Shown here piece after piece: positions 9,442 through 18,564 of a stretch of 64,000 bases of DNA. The stretch is from Candidatus Aminicenantota bacterium (GTDB lineage: Bacteria > Acidobacteriota > Aminicenantia > Aminicenantales > UBA4085). Within the stretch, counting starts at the first letter, position 1. Every line of letters starts with the position of its first letter. The translations under genes were made by a program, and so were the position numbers. The notes under the pieces were generated by a model. It had not been told where the DNA came from and ran no database searches. It was given only the letters and a program-made list of their open reading frames with translations. The stretch covers positions 186,001 through 250,000 of the forward strand of contig PLMN01000005.1 of assembly GCA_003141555.1 (NCBI GenBank), given 5' to 3'.

Positions 9442-11868
9442 ATGAGCGGCGGACTCATCAAGAAGAAGATCGAGAGCGCGCCGATGGACCGGCGCCGCTT
9501 CCTCGGTTGGAGCTCGTTTTTCGGCGGGTCCGCCCTGACGGCTTCGAAATGGGGAAAAAGGCTCAAGCTCGGCCCGGCCCGCGCGCGCGCTGAAGCGGGT
9601 GCTTCCGGGACCGGGGAAAAGATGATCCGCACCGGATGCCCGTCCCACAACTGCGGCGGGCGCTGCCTGCTCAAGGTCTATGTCTCCGAGGGGAAAATCA
9701 TCCGGATCGAGGGCGACGACCGCCCGGACGACACGGTCGAGTCCCCTCAGCTCCGGCCCTGCATCCGCGGCCGCCTCTACCGCCACCGCCAGGACCATCC
9801 CGACCGCCTCCTCCACCCCATGAAGCGGGCGGGCAGGCGCGGCGAAGGCAAGTTCGTCCGGATCTCATGGGATGAAGCCCTCGACACGATCGCTGCGGAG
9901 ATGAAACGAATCCGCCGGGCCTACGGCAACGCCGCATTCTACGTCCCATACGGCACGGGCAGCTACAACCAGACAAACGGCCGCCAGACGGCCGAGCGGC
10001 TCATGAACCTCTTCGGCGGCTCGCTCGGGTTCTACAACAGCTATTCCTGGGCCTCGATCTCCTGCGCGACGCCCTTTGTCTACGGGACGAACATCACCGG
10101 CAACCAGCGCCAGGATTGGCTGAACTCCAAATACATCCTCATGTGGAGCTGGAATCCGGCCGAGATGCGCGACGGGACGAACTCCGAGTTCCTCCTCAGG
10201 AAGGCGAGGGAGAAGGGCGCCCGGATCGTGTGCATCGATCCCCGGATGACCCTGAGCGCCGTGGCCCTGGCCGACGAGTGGCTGCCCATTCGTCCGGGCA
10301 CGGACGCGGCCATGATGTCGGCCATGGCGTATGTCATGATCGCGGAGAACCTCTACGACGCGGCCTTCGTCCGGACGCACTGCCTCGGCTTCGACGCCTC
10401 CCAGATGCCGCCCGGGGCGGAAGCCGCCGAGAGCTACAAGGACTACATCCTCGGGACGCGCGACGGTACGCCCAAGACGCCCGCCTGGGCGGAGGCGATC
10501 TGCGGCGTCCCGGCGGCGACGATCGCCCGGATCGCGCGCGAGTACGCAACCCGCAAACCCGCCGTCCTCTACCAGGGCTACGGCATGCAGCGGCGGGCCT
10601 ACGGCGAGCAGGTCGTCCGGGCGGGGTGCGTCCTGGCGGCCATCACGGGCAACGTCGGCCTGCCCGGCGGCTGGGCGGGCGGGATCGCCCTCCAGGCGCC
10701 CGACGGCGGGCCGGCCTGGATCGTCTTTCCGACCGGCGACAACCCGGTCAAGGCCCGGATCCCGTCCTTCCTGTGGTCCGAGGCCGTCCTCCGCGGCCGG
10801 GAGATGGGGCCGGCCGACGGCGTCGGCGGCGCCGAGAAGCTCGGCACGGACATCAAGATGATCTACGCCGTGGCCTGCAACGCGCTTATCAACCAGCACG
10901 CCAACATCAACCGCACGGCCGGCATCCTTCGCGACGAGAAGCGCGTGGAGCTCCTCGTCGTCCAGGACAACTTCCTGACCCCGACCGGCCGGTTCGCCGA
11001 CCTTCTCCTGCCGGCCTGCACCCAGTTTGAGACATGGGGGGTGGCCGACGGCTGGAAATACGGCGACGAGGTCCTCCTGATGCCCAAGATCGTGGAGCCG
11101 CCGGGCGAGGCGAAGAGCGACTACGCCATCTGCGCCGAAATCGCCGGCAGGCTGGGGCTCCGCGAAGCCTACACCGAGGGACGGAGCGAGCGCGACTGGG
11201 TCGCCTGGTCGATCGAGTACTACCGCAAGACGCGCTTCCCCGGCATCCCGGCCCTCGACGAGTTCGAGAAGTCCAACGCAGGCGTCTACGCCCTCCCGGT
11301 GACCAAGCCGGCCGTGGCCTTCGCCGATTTTCGCGAGGACCCGGTCAAATATCCCCTCTCGACCCCCTCGGGGAAGATCGAAATCTTCTCCAAGCGCCTC
11401 CACGACCTGGGCCGGCCGGACGTCGTCCCGGCCGTGCCGAAATACGTCCGCGAATGGGAGAGCCCGTTCGGCCCGGAGGCCAAGGCCTATCCCCTCCAAG
11501 TCATCGGGCACCACTACCTGGCCACCGTCCACTCGACGCTGGACAACGTGGATTGGCTGCGCGAGGCGTGGCCGCAGCGCCTGTTCATCAATCCCGTCGA
11601 CGCCGAGGCGCGCGGCATCGCCGGCGGCGACGAGGTCAAGGTGTTCAACGACCGCGGGGCGACCATCGTCCGCTGCCGCGTGACGCGCCGGATCATGCCC
11701 GGTGTCGTCGCCCTGCCCCAGGGCGCCTGGTGGACGCCGGGCCCCGATGGGGTGGACCGGCGCGGCTCGGTCAACGTCCTGACCTCGGAGCGCTGGACAC
11801 CCCTCGCTTTCGGCAACGCCCAGCACACGATCATGGCCCAAGTCGTGAAGGCGGAGAAGGGCGCATGA
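9442..11868 (+). CDS. Tat-exported molybdopterin oxidoreductase, DMSO-reductase family catalytic subunit (DmsA-like)
   Basis: The 808-residue protein starts with a twin-arginine signal (DRRRFLGW at residue 15, followed by a short hydrophobic stretch), so it should be exported folded. A 4Fe-4S site follows (CPSHNCGGRC, then Cys in LRPCIRGR). The body carries the molybdopterin-binding folds and ends with the dinucleotide-binding domain (about 665-800). The segment YSWASISCATPFVYG occupies the place where DmsA-type enzymes supply a serine molybdenum ligand; that assignment is inferred. Genes for a four-cluster ferredoxin subunit and a membrane anchor follow directly, giving a DmsABC/PsrABC-like complex that would pass quinol electrons to a terminal acceptor. 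The acceptor cannot be read from the sequence. A TACAAT box ends only 6 bases before the ATG, so the mRNA may be leaderless. Confidence 0.92.
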   Translation: MSGGLIKKKIESAPMDRRRFLGWSSFFGGSALTASKWGKRLKLGPARARAEAGASGTGEKMIRTGCPSHNCGGRCLLKVYVSEGKIIRIEGDDRPDDTVESPQLRPCIRGRLYRHRQDHPDRLLHPMKRAGRRGEGKFVRISWDEALDTIAAEMKRIRRAYGNAAFYVPYGTGSYNQTNGRQTAERLMNLFGGSLGFYNSYSWASISCATPFVYGTNITGNQRQDWLNSKYILMWSWNPAEMRDGTNSEFLLRKAREKGARIVCIDPRMTLSAVALADEWLPIRPGTDAAMMSAMAYVMIAENLYDAAFVRTHCLGFDASQMPPGAEAAESYKDYILGTRDGTPKTPAWAEAICGVPAATIARIAREYATRKPAVLYQGYGMQRRAYGEQVVRAGCVLAAITGNVGLPGGWAGGIALQAPDGGPAWIVFPTGDNPVKARIPSFLWSEAVLRGREMGPADGVGGAEKLGTDIKMIYAVACNALINQHANINRTAGILRDEKRVELLVVQDNFLTPTGRFADLLLPACTQFETWGVADGWKYGDEVLLMPKIVEPPGEAKSDYAICAEIAGRLGLREAYTEGRSERDWVAWSIEYYRKTRFPGIPALDEFEKSNAGVYALPVTKPAVAFADFREDPVKYPLSTPSGKIEIFSKRLHDLGRPDVVPAVPKYVREWESPFGPEAKAYPLQVIGHHYLATVHSTLDNVDWLREAWPQRLFINPVDAEARGIAGGDEVKVFNDRGATIVRCRVTRRIMPGVVALPQGAWWTPGPDGVDRRGSVNVLTSERWTPLAFGNAQHTIMAQVVKAEKGA

Positions 11869-12494
11869 GCTCCTCCTTCGTCCGCCAGTACGCCTTCCAT
11901 TACGACTCGAGCGTCTGCTCGGGCTGCAAGGCCTGCCAGGGCGCCTGCAAGGACAAGAACAACCTGCCGGCGGGCGTGCTGTGGCGGCGGGTCTACGAGG
12001 TGACGGGCGGAAGCTGGAAAAAAGAGGGCGGCCTCTGGGTCCCCGGCGTCTTCGCTTACAACCTGTCGCTGGCCTGCCACCACTGCGCAAAGCCGATTTG
12101 CGGCGAGGGCTGCCCCACCAAGGCGATTTACAAGCGGGACGACGGAGTCGTCCTCATCGACACGCAGGCCTGCATCGGCTGCCGGTATTGCGAATGGGCC
12201 TGCCCCTACGGCGCGATCCAGTTCGACGCCGAGCGCCGTCTCGAGACCAAGTGCGATTTCTGCATCGACCTCGTGGGCGCCGGGCGGCCGCCGGCCTGCG
12301 TCGCCGCCTGCCCCATGCGCGCCCTGGACTTCGGCGACCTCGACGACCTCCGCAAGAAATATGGCGGGACGAGCGAGATCTTCCCCCTCCCCGAGGCCGG
12401 CGTCACGGAGCCGGCCCTGCTGATCAAGCCCCATCGGGACGCGGCCCGGGCCTCGAAGGAAACCGCCGAGGTCGCCAACTGGGAAGAGATCTGA
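11865..12494 (+). CDS. 4Fe-4S ferredoxin-type electron-transfer subunit (DmsB-like)
   Basis: The product is 209 residues. Four cysteine groups are visible: CSGCKACQGAC, CHHCAKPICGEGC, CIGCRYCEWAC and CDFC followed by CVAAC, the standard four-cubane layout of DmsB/PsrB/NrfC proteins. It would carry electrons between the membrane anchor and the catalytic subunit. There is no signal peptide; such subunits are normally co-exported with the Tat-bearing catalytic partner. The ATG at 11865 overlaps the stop of the upstream gene, and the next gene starts one base after its stop, so the three are translationally coupled. Confidence 0.93.
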   Translation: MSSSFVRQYAFHYDSSVCSGCKACQGACKDKNNLPAGVLWRRVYEVTGGSWKKEGGLWVPGVFAYNLSLACHHCAKPICGEGCPTKAIYKRDDGVVLIDTQACIGCRYCEWACPYGAIQFDAERRLETKCDFCIDLVGAGRPPACVAACPMRALDFGDLDDLRKKYGGTSEIFPLPEAGVTEPALLIKPHRDAARASKETAEVANWEEI

Positions 12495-12495
12495 C

Positions 12496-13362
12496 ATGCC
12501 CGGGCCGGCGGGGCGGGAGTGGCCCCTGATCGCATTCACGATCCTCTCCCAGGCCGCCGTGGGCGCGTTCTGGACGGTCGCGGCCGCATTCCTCGGGGCG
12601 AATCCCGGCTCGGCCCTTATCCGCAACCCGTTATTCACCCTCCTCTTCCTGGCCTCCGTCCTGGCCGCCCTCGGCCTTGCGGCCGCCGTCTCCCTCCTCC
12701 ACCTCGGCCGGCCCGGCCGGGCCGCGACCGCCCTGGCCAACGTCCGGGCGTCATGGCTGAGCCGCGAAATCTTCTTCGAGCTGGCCTTCATCGTCTTCGT
12801 CCTCATCCTGGCGATTCTCCGCTGGCGCGGCCAGGAGTCCGGGCCCGCCTTCCGAGCGCTCGCCATCGCCGCGGCCGCCGCCGGGGCCCTCTTCCTGCTC
12901 AGCATGAGCCGGCTTTACATGCTCCGGACCGTGCCGGCCTGGCGCGCGCTCCACACGCCGGTCTCGTTCTTTGCCACCGCCCTCCTCCTCGGGCCATTGG
13001 CCGTCCTGGCCGGCCGGAGAATCCTGTTCGACTTTGCCGGGAGCATTTCCGCGTTCCAGGACAAAGCCGTCCTCACTTCGCTCGCGGCGATCGTGGCCGT
13101 CCTCCTGTCCGTCCTCTTCTTGACGCCGCGCGCCGGAGCGCTGGGCCCCAAGACCGAGACCCTGCGCGACCTCCCGGCAGGCCGGATCCTCTCTCTCCTC
13201 ATCTTCCGGCTCCTGTATCTCGGCACGGCGATGCTGTTCATCTTCTTCTTCCACGCCGCGCAGAATACGGGCTACGCGATCCTGGCCTTCATCGCGGCTT
13301 TGGCCTCTGAGGCCCTGGGCCGCTATCTTTTCTACGCGCTCTACGGCCGCATCGGCGTCTGA
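12496..13362 (+). CDS. DMSO-reductase-type membrane anchor subunit (DmsC-like)
   Basis: A 288-residue, strongly hydrophobic protein with about eight membrane segments. LHLGRPGRAATALANVRASWLS resembles the conserved loop of the DmsC/YnfH anchor family, and the length matches DmsC. It would bind quinol and hold the iron-sulfur and catalytic subunits at the membrane. It begins one base after the DmsB-like stop, and the HD-domain gene follows 4 bases after its own stop. Confidence 0.85.
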   Translation: MPGPAGREWPLIAFTILSQAAVGAFWTVAAAFLGANPGSALIRNPLFTLLFLASVLAALGLAAAVSLLHLGRPGRAATALANVRASWLSREIFFELAFIVFVLILAILRWRGQESGPAFRALAIAAAAAGALFLLSMSRLYMLRTVPAWRALHTPVSFFATALLLGPLAVLAGRRILFDFAGSISAFQDKAVLTSLAAIVAVLLSVLFLTPRAGALGPKTETLRDLPAGRILSLLIFRLLYLGTAMLFIFFFHAAQNTGYAILAFIAALASEALGRYLFYALYGRIGV

Positions 13363-13366
13363 GGAC

Positions 13367-14308
13367 ATGAGTACGCGCACCCGTCCGGATTTCGCCGCCG
13401 CCGTCGAAGCCCGCTATCCGGGCCTGGTCGACGCCGTGAAAACGATCATCGAACGATCCGAGCGCGCCTTCTCCGGAGGGCGGCGCGGCTCCGGAAGCTA
13501 TCTCTGGGAACACACGTCGCACGTCGCCGCCTTGAGCTATCGCCTGGCGCTCCTCGAAGACCGTGACCCCGTGATCGCGGCCGTCGTCGGCCTTTTCCAT
13601 GACGCGGGGAAATTCGCGGGGGGGACTTATCACCGGGGCGAGCAGGCGGAAGAAGAGGCAGCGGCTAGGATCGCGGCCCCGCGCCTCAAGGCCGCCGGGA
13701 TGGGCGTCCGGGACGCAAAACGGGTGACCGGCGCCCTTCGCGCCCTGTATAGTCCCGGACCGCAGGCGCGCGCCTCGATCGCAGACCTGGCGGCCGTCGT
13801 CCACGACGCCGATTTTCTGGCCAAATTCGGGACCCTCGGCGTCGCCCAGTTCTTCATCAAATCCACCCTCCGGGGACGGACGCTCCTCGACGCGATCCTG
13901 GGGCCGCTGAGCAAGGAGCTCACCTATGCCGCGGCCCTGCCCCGCAATATGCGAACCGCGGCCGGGCGCCGCGCGGCCGTCAAGAAGGCCGCGGACACGC
14001 AGGCTTATTTCCGGGGCCTCCTCCGCGAGCTGCGCGAGGCCCAGGCCGCGGACCTGCGCATCCGGGCCTTCCGCGTCGCTCCGGCCGAACCGGGCAAGGA
14101 CGGGCTCGACGTGGTCCTGGCCCTCCCCCGCGCCTGCGCCGGCTGCGGCGGCCGGCCGGAGGTCGCCTTCCGGAGAGACCAGGGGGCGAAATGCGAGACG
14201 CTTGAGGCGGAATCGGCGTGCCCCGCCTGCGGCCGACGGACACGCCTATCGTTCTGCCTGCCCGAGATCGAGGCCGGACGGGCGGCCCCGCACCGGCGCC
14301 GCGCTTGA
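13367..14308 (+). CDS. HD-domain protein with C-terminal zinc-ribbon-like Cys cluster
   Basis: Residues 1 to about 200 look like an HD-superfamily metal-dependent phosphohydrolase: His in LWEHTSHVAAL, the HD pair in GLFHDAGKFAGG, and a later Asp in VVHDADFLAKFG. Residues about 245-300 carry two Cys pairs, CAGC and CPAC, spaced like a four-Cys zinc site. The gene is packed 4 bases behind the anchor subunit of the DmsABC-like operon, so it is probably co-expressed with it. A role in maturation or regulation of the oxidoreductase is only a guess from position; nothing resembling the TorD/DmsD chaperone is visible. Confidence 0.7.
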   Translation: MSTRTRPDFAAAVEARYPGLVDAVKTIIERSERAFSGGRRGSGSYLWEHTSHVAALSYRLALLEDRDPVIAAVVGLFHDAGKFAGGTYHRGEQAEEEAAARIAAPRLKAAGMGVRDAKRVTGALRALYSPGPQARASIADLAAVVHDADFLAKFGTLGVAQFFIKSTLRGRTLLDAILGPLSKELTYAAALPRNMRTAAGRRAAVKKAADTQAYFRGLLRELREAQAADLRIRAFRVAPAEPGKDGLDVVLALPRACAGCGGRPEVAFRRDQGAKCETLEAESACPACGRRTRLSFCLPEIEAGRAAPHRRRA

Positions 14309-14383
14309 ACGCCGGGCCGTTTTGCTTTATCATTTTAAGACTCCATCCCGCCCGAGGAAATCGGACGAACGGAATAACGCCCC

Positions 14384-16048
14384 ATGACGCAGATCGTTGA
14401 ATTCCTGGCCGCGAACCCCATCTTTCTCTTGTTTTTTATCATCGGCCTGGGATTTCTCCTCGGGAACATCCGGCTGTTCGGATTCAACCTCGGCGTCTCG
14501 GCCGTCCTGTTCGTCGGGATCGCCTGCGGCGCGGTCGATCCCCGGCTGAATCTGCCGGAATACATCTACATCATCGGCCTCATCCTGTTCGTCTACACCA
14601 TCGGCCTGCAGTCGGGCCCCGTCTTCTTTGCCTCTTTCAGGAAGCGGGGGCTCCGAGTCAACGTCCTGGTCGTCGGAGCGCTCCTCGGGACGGCCATCCT
14701 GGCGTCCTTTCTCCGGAAGATCCCGGGCTTCAGCGTCCCGGGCCTTGCCGGGTTGTTCTGCGGGGCCCTGACGAACACGCCCGCCCTGGCGGCCTGCGTC
14801 GAGACCCTCAAGGGCCTCGCGAGCCATGTCCCTCAGGCCCAGCTCGAAACGCTCATCAGCAGCCCGGTCGTGACCTACGGCCTGGCCTACCCGTTCGGCG
14901 TCTTCGGCATGATCTTCTGGATGCACCTCGCGGCCAAGGTCTTCAAGGTCGATTTCGCCGCCGAGGAGGCCAAGCGCAAGCTCGAGGCGGGCGGGGGCGA
15001 GATCCTCAGCTGGACCTTCCTCGTCACGAACCCGGCCCTCGACGGCCGGACCGTCCGGGAATCCCTGACCCTCTTCGACCCGCCCGGGTTCGTCCTGAGC
15101 CGCATCCTCCACGACGGAGTGACGACGCTGGTCACCGGAGAGACGGTCCTGCACAAGGAGGACCGAGTGGTCGCGGTCGGCGACCTGAAGGCGCTTGAGC
15201 GCGCCCGGATGCTGTTCGGCCGCGTCGAGGAGGAGTTCCTCGAGGATGGGCTGGCCCGGTTCGTCTTCCAGAGGATCTTCGTCTCCAACAAGGACGTCAT
15301 CGGCCGGCGGATCGCCGACCTGGACCTCCAGAAGAAGTTCCCGTCGACCATCATCACCCGGGTCCGCCGGGGCGACATCGATTTCGTCCCCTCCGCGGCC
15401 ACGCTCCTCGAATCGGGCGACGCGCTCCGGATCATGTCCCGCCAGGAGAACGTGGAAGCCCTGCGGGCGTTCCTCGGCGACTCGATGAAGGCGACGGCCG
15501 AAGCCGATTTCCTGTCGATCTCGATCGGCATCATGCTCGGCATCCTCGTGGGGATGATCCCGATCCCCCTCCCCAACGGGATGGTTTTCAAGCTGGGGTT
15601 CGCCGGGGGGCCGCTCGTCGTCTCGCTCATCCTCGGCAAGATCGAGCGGACGGGCCCGCTCGCCTGGAGGATCCCGTTCAACGCCAACCTCGCCCTGCGC
15701 CAGATCGGCCTGGTCCTCTTCCTGGCCGCCATCGGGACGAAAGCCGGCCAGGGAATGACCGCGACGCTCCACGCCGGGGGATTGAAATTCATCGCCGCCG
15801 GGGCGCTCCTGACCACGTTCGCGGCCGGGCTCGTCCTGATCGTGGGCTACAAGGTCTTCAAGCTGCCCATGTCCGCCGTGATCGGGCTCCTGTCGGGGAT
15901 GCAGACCCAGCCGGCCTGCCTGGCCTACGCCAACCAGCAGGCCCCGAACGAGATGCCGAACATCTGGTATGCCACGGTGTACCCCGCCTCGATGGTGGCC
16001 AAGATCTTCCTGGCCCAGATCCTGATCTCGGTGTTCTTCGTCCTGTAG
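14384..16048 (+). CDS. AspT/YidE/YbjL-family transporter with central RCK_C-like domains
   Basis: The 554-residue length and layout fit the aspartate-alanine exchanger/YidE-YbjL family. There is an N-terminal membrane half (residues 1-190), a cytoplasmic middle of about 200 residues with two TrkA_C-like modules (each with a pattern such as GRTVRESLTL or GRRIADLDL), and a C-terminal membrane half from about 380. Motifs GALTNTPALAA in the first half and GMQTQPACLAYANQQ in the second half are the duplicated family signatures. Substrate is unknown; characterised AspT exchanges aspartate for alanine. It ends one base from the convergent amino-acid permease gene. Confidence 0.88.
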   Translation: MTQIVEFLAANPIFLLFFIIGLGFLLGNIRLFGFNLGVSAVLFVGIACGAVDPRLNLPEYIYIIGLILFVYTIGLQSGPVFFASFRKRGLRVNVLVVGALLGTAILASFLRKIPGFSVPGLAGLFCGALTNTPALAACVETLKGLASHVPQAQLETLISSPVVTYGLAYPFGVFGMIFWMHLAAKVFKVDFAAEEAKRKLEAGGGEILSWTFLVTNPALDGRTVRESLTLFDPPGFVLSRILHDGVTTLVTGETVLHKEDRVVAVGDLKALERARMLFGRVEEEFLEDGLARFVFQRIFVSNKDVIGRRIADLDLQKKFPSTIITRVRRGDIDFVPSAATLLESGDALRIMSRQENVEALRAFLGDSMKATAEADFLSISIGIMLGILVGMIPIPLPNGMVFKLGFAGGPLVVSLILGKIERTGPLAWRIPFNANLALRQIGLVLFLAAIGTKAGQGMTATLHAGGLKFIAAGALLTTFAAGLVLIVGYKVFKLPMSAVIGLLSGMQTQPACLAYANQQAPNEMPNIWYATVYPASMVAKIFLAQILISVFFVL

Positions 16049-16049
16049 C

Positions 16050-17435
16050 CTACGATTTCGCCTTCAGCTGCAGCTTGCTGTGCCGGACTCCGTACAGGAA
16101 ATAGATCCCCACGCCGACAAGAAGCCAGATCCCGAATTGGATCCAGGTGACCCCCGGCAGGCTGTACATCAGATAGAAGCAGAAGGCGATCGTGATCAGC
16201 GGGGTGAAGGGGACGCCCGGGACCCGGAACCGCCGCTCGACCTCGGGCCGCGTCTTCCGGAGGACGATGACTCCGATCGAAACGACCACGAAAGCGAACA
16301 GCGTCCCCATGTTGCAGAGGTCGATGGTCTTTGATATGGGGAAAATCCCGGCGATGAGGGCCGTGGCGATGCCCGTGATCCAGGTGCAAATGTGGGGCGT
16401 CATGTGCCGGGGATGGACTTTGGCGAACGGGGCCGGGAGAAGGCCGTCGCGGGCCATGACCATGAAGATCCGAATCTGGCCGTAGAGCGTGACGAGGATG
16501 GTCGAGATCATGCCGACGATGGCCCCCGTGGCGACGAGCGCCCCGCCCCAGCGGATGCCGATCCGGCCGAGGGCCGAGGGCAGGGCATTGTTCACGTCGA
16601 TCTCCTTGTAAGGCACGATGGACGTCAGGACGAAAGCCGTCCCAACGTAGAGGAGGATCACGACGCCCAGGCAAAGCATGAGCCCCAGCGGGATGTCGCG
16701 CTTGGGGTTCTTGGTCTCCTCGGCGGCCGTCGATATCGAATCGAAGCCGATGTAGGCGAAGAAGATGATGGCCGCCCCGGCCATGACCCCTTTCCAGCCG
16801 TAGGGCATGAAGGGCTTGAGGTTGGAGAGATTGATGTGCCTGATCCCGAGGAAGACGAAAAGCAAGATGACGAGGATCTTGAGCACGACGATGATGTTGT
16901 TGACCTTGGCGCTCTCCCGGATGCCGATGAAGAGGATCCACGTGATCAGGAGGGTGATCACTACCGCGGGCAGGTCGATGATCCCGCCCTGGAGGGGCGA
17001 CGTGAGCAGGGCCTTGGGCAGCGTGACCCCGGCGCCCTGGATCAGGCCGGCGAATGTCGACGACCAGCCCGAGGCGACCGCGCTCGCGGCCACGAGGTAT
17101 TCGAACATGAGATCCCAGCCGATGATCCAGGCGATGACCTCGCCGAAGGCGACATAGGTATAGGAATAGGTGCTCCCCGCCACCGGGAACATGCAGGCGA
17201 GCTCCGAATACGTGAGGGCGCAGAACCCGCAGGTGATCGCGGCGACGATGAACGAGAGGATGATGCCCGGCCCGGCCAGCTGGGCGCCCTGGCCCGTGGC
17301 GACGAAGATGCCCGTACCGACGACCGCGCCGATCCCGAGGGAGGCCAGGTCGAGGGCGGTCAGGTTTTTCTTGAGCTGGGTATGCTCCGAGGCGATGAAG
17401 ATATCGGCCGGGGTCTTGGTGATCCAGATGTTCAT
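16050..17435 (-). CDS. APC-superfamily amino-acid permease (cationic amino acid transporter-like)
   Basis: The start was set at the ATG opposite 17433-17435 because AAAGGAC sits just upstream; a longer open frame reaches further back but lacks permease character. The 461-residue product has about 12 hydrophobic segments. It carries the TM1 signature of APC transporters (GIGAVVGTGIFVATGQGAQLAGPG) and the ISTAAEETKNPKRDIPLG segment typical of the CAT/YfnA group. It likely imports amino acids by proton symport; specificity cannot be read. It is convergent with the AspT-like transporter and divergent from the DUF2177 gene. Confidence 0.92.
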   Translation of the reverse strand: MNIWITKTPADIFIASEHTQLKKNLTALDLASLGIGAVVGTGIFVATGQGAQLAGPGIILSFIVAAITCGFCALTYSELACMFPVAGSTYSYTYVAFGEVIAWIIGWDLMFEYLVAASAVASGWSSTFAGLIQGAGVTLPKALLTSPLQGGIIDLPAVVITLLITWILFIGIRESAKVNNIIVVLKILVILLFVFLGIRHINLSNLKPFMPYGWKGVMAGAAIIFFAYIGFDSISTAAEETKNPKRDIPLGLMLCLGVVILLYVGTAFVLTSIVPYKEIDVNNALPSALGRIGIRWGGALVATGAIVGMISTILVTLYGQIRIFMVMARDGLLPAPFAKVHPRHMTPHICTWITGIATALIAGIFPISKTIDLCNMGTLFAFVVVSIGVIVLRKTRPEVERRFRVPGVPFTPLITIAFCFYLMYSLPGVTWIQFGIWLLVGVGIYFLYGVRHSKLQLKAKS

Positions 17436-17540
17436 CCGCCGTCCTTTCGCCCGATGCGCCCGGGAAGGGCCGATTTTCAAGATGAAGGAATATAAGCCCC
17501 TCCCAAGACGAAAGTCAAGAAAGTATGGTACCCTGACGGG

Positions 17541-17954
17541 ATGAGCACCGAACAAATGCTGGGAATGTACCTGATCACGCTGGCGATCTTTTTCCTGATC
17601 GACATGGTTTGGCTGGGCGTCGCGGCCAAGGGGTTCTACAGGCGCCACCTCGGGCCGATGCTCAGCCCCAAAGTGAACTGGGCGGCGGCGATCCTGTTTT
17701 ATCTTCTCTTCATCGCCGGCCTGCTCGTGTTCGTGATCAGGCCCGCCCTGGAAGCCGGAGCTCCGCTCAAGGCGCTCGTCCTGGGAGCGCTGTTCGGGCT
17801 GATCAGCTACGCCACGTATGATCTCAGCAACCTGGCCACGCTGAAGGACTGGCCCCTGGCCGTGACGGTCGTCGACCTCGTCTGGGGCGCCGTCCTCGGC
17901 GGCTCGGTCTCCTGGCTCGCTGCCGTTCTCGGGCGGCATCTTCTGAAGCTCTGA
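17541..17954 (+). CDS. DUF2177-family small membrane protein
   Basis: A 137-residue protein with four predicted membrane segments: residues 8-28, 50-72, 80-100 and 107-130. The sequences DMVWLGVAAKGFYRRHLG and GLISYATYDLSNLATLKDWP match the DUF2177 family as I know it. Function is unknown. A TATGGT box sits about 12 bases ahead of the ATG and no clear Shine-Dalgarno is visible, so the leader is very short or absent. Confidence 0.85.
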   Translation: MSTEQMLGMYLITLAIFFLIDMVWLGVAAKGFYRRHLGPMLSPKVNWAAAILFYLLFIAGLLVFVIRPALEAGAPLKALVLGALFGLISYATYDLSNLATLKDWPLAVTVVDLVWGAVLGGSVSWLAAVLGRHLLKL

Positions 17955-17974
17955 GCGCGGCCGACGGCCCGCTT

Positions 17975-18427
17975 TTACGGTGTGGGGCGGGGCGATACGT
18001 CCGCCGGAGGACGAAAGCGGCTCTCGGACAGGACCAGATCCCGATTGCCGCTTACGGCGGCATGGAGCTGGGACAGCTTTCGAATGCTGGGGACGGCCCG
18101 TCCCTGTTCGTATCGAGCATAGCTGTTCGGAGAGCGCGAGCCAAGGCGGGCGGCAACCTGGGCCAGGCTGAGCCGGGACCGCTGACGGGCCCGCTTCAAA
18201 AGGAAAGCCGTCAAAGCGGCTTCATCCGACGCCCCGATCTCGAACTCCGGGCCCGGCCCGGGAAATACCTGCACGCGAAATCCGCGCCTATTGACGAGAG
18301 CTTCGATCGCGTCCGCGATCATGACATAGGCCTCTGCCTTCGACATTCCCTGAGATGATATATCGAGGATCGGCACTTCGATGACCCAGAACCGGCCTGC
18401 TTTGGACATTCGTCCCACGAATCTCAT
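17975..18427 (-). CDS. HicB-like / Xre-type HTH protein (orphan antitoxin or autoregulator)
   Basis: A 150-residue protein. The N-terminal 65 residues (WVIEVPILDISSQGMSKAEA..IADAIEALV) resemble the partial RNase-H fold of HicB antitoxins. Residues about 78-135 form a helix-turn-helix of the Xre/Cro type (SLAQVAARLGSRSPNSYARYEQGR). No HicA toxin reading frame is visible next to it. It is divergent from the restriction-modification gene, and a perfect 18-base palindrome lies between the two starts, 39 bases upstream of this ATG. It may repress itself, the RM gene, or both, which is a common role for small HTH proteins beside RM genes. Confidence 0.72.
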   Translation of the reverse strand: MRFVGRMSKAGRFWVIEVPILDISSQGMSKAEAYVMIADAIEALVNRRGFRVQVFPGPGPEFEIGASDEAALTAFLLKRARQRSRLSLAQVAARLGSRSPNSYARYEQGRAVPSIRKLSQLHAAVSGNRDLVLSESRFRPPADVSPRPTP

Positions 18428-18465
18428 GCTCGTTGCTCCGATTCATAACGATTCACGGACGAAAT

Positions 18466-18483
18466 ATACACATATATGTGTAT
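18466..18483. promoter_or_regulatory. Perfect 18-bp palindrome, candidate operator
   Basis: ATACACATATATGTGTAT is a perfect inverted repeat in the 137-base gap between the divergent HicB/Xre-like gene (start 18427) and the restriction-modification gene. Its size and symmetry fit a dimeric HTH repressor site. The binding partner is inferred from proximity. Confidence 0.55.
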
Positions 18484-18564
18484 TTGTCAAATTGATTTCA
18501 GCTTGAAATTCGGTGATATTCCTTTTATGCTAGTCCCAATTTATTGCTTAAGGGATTTGCAACA

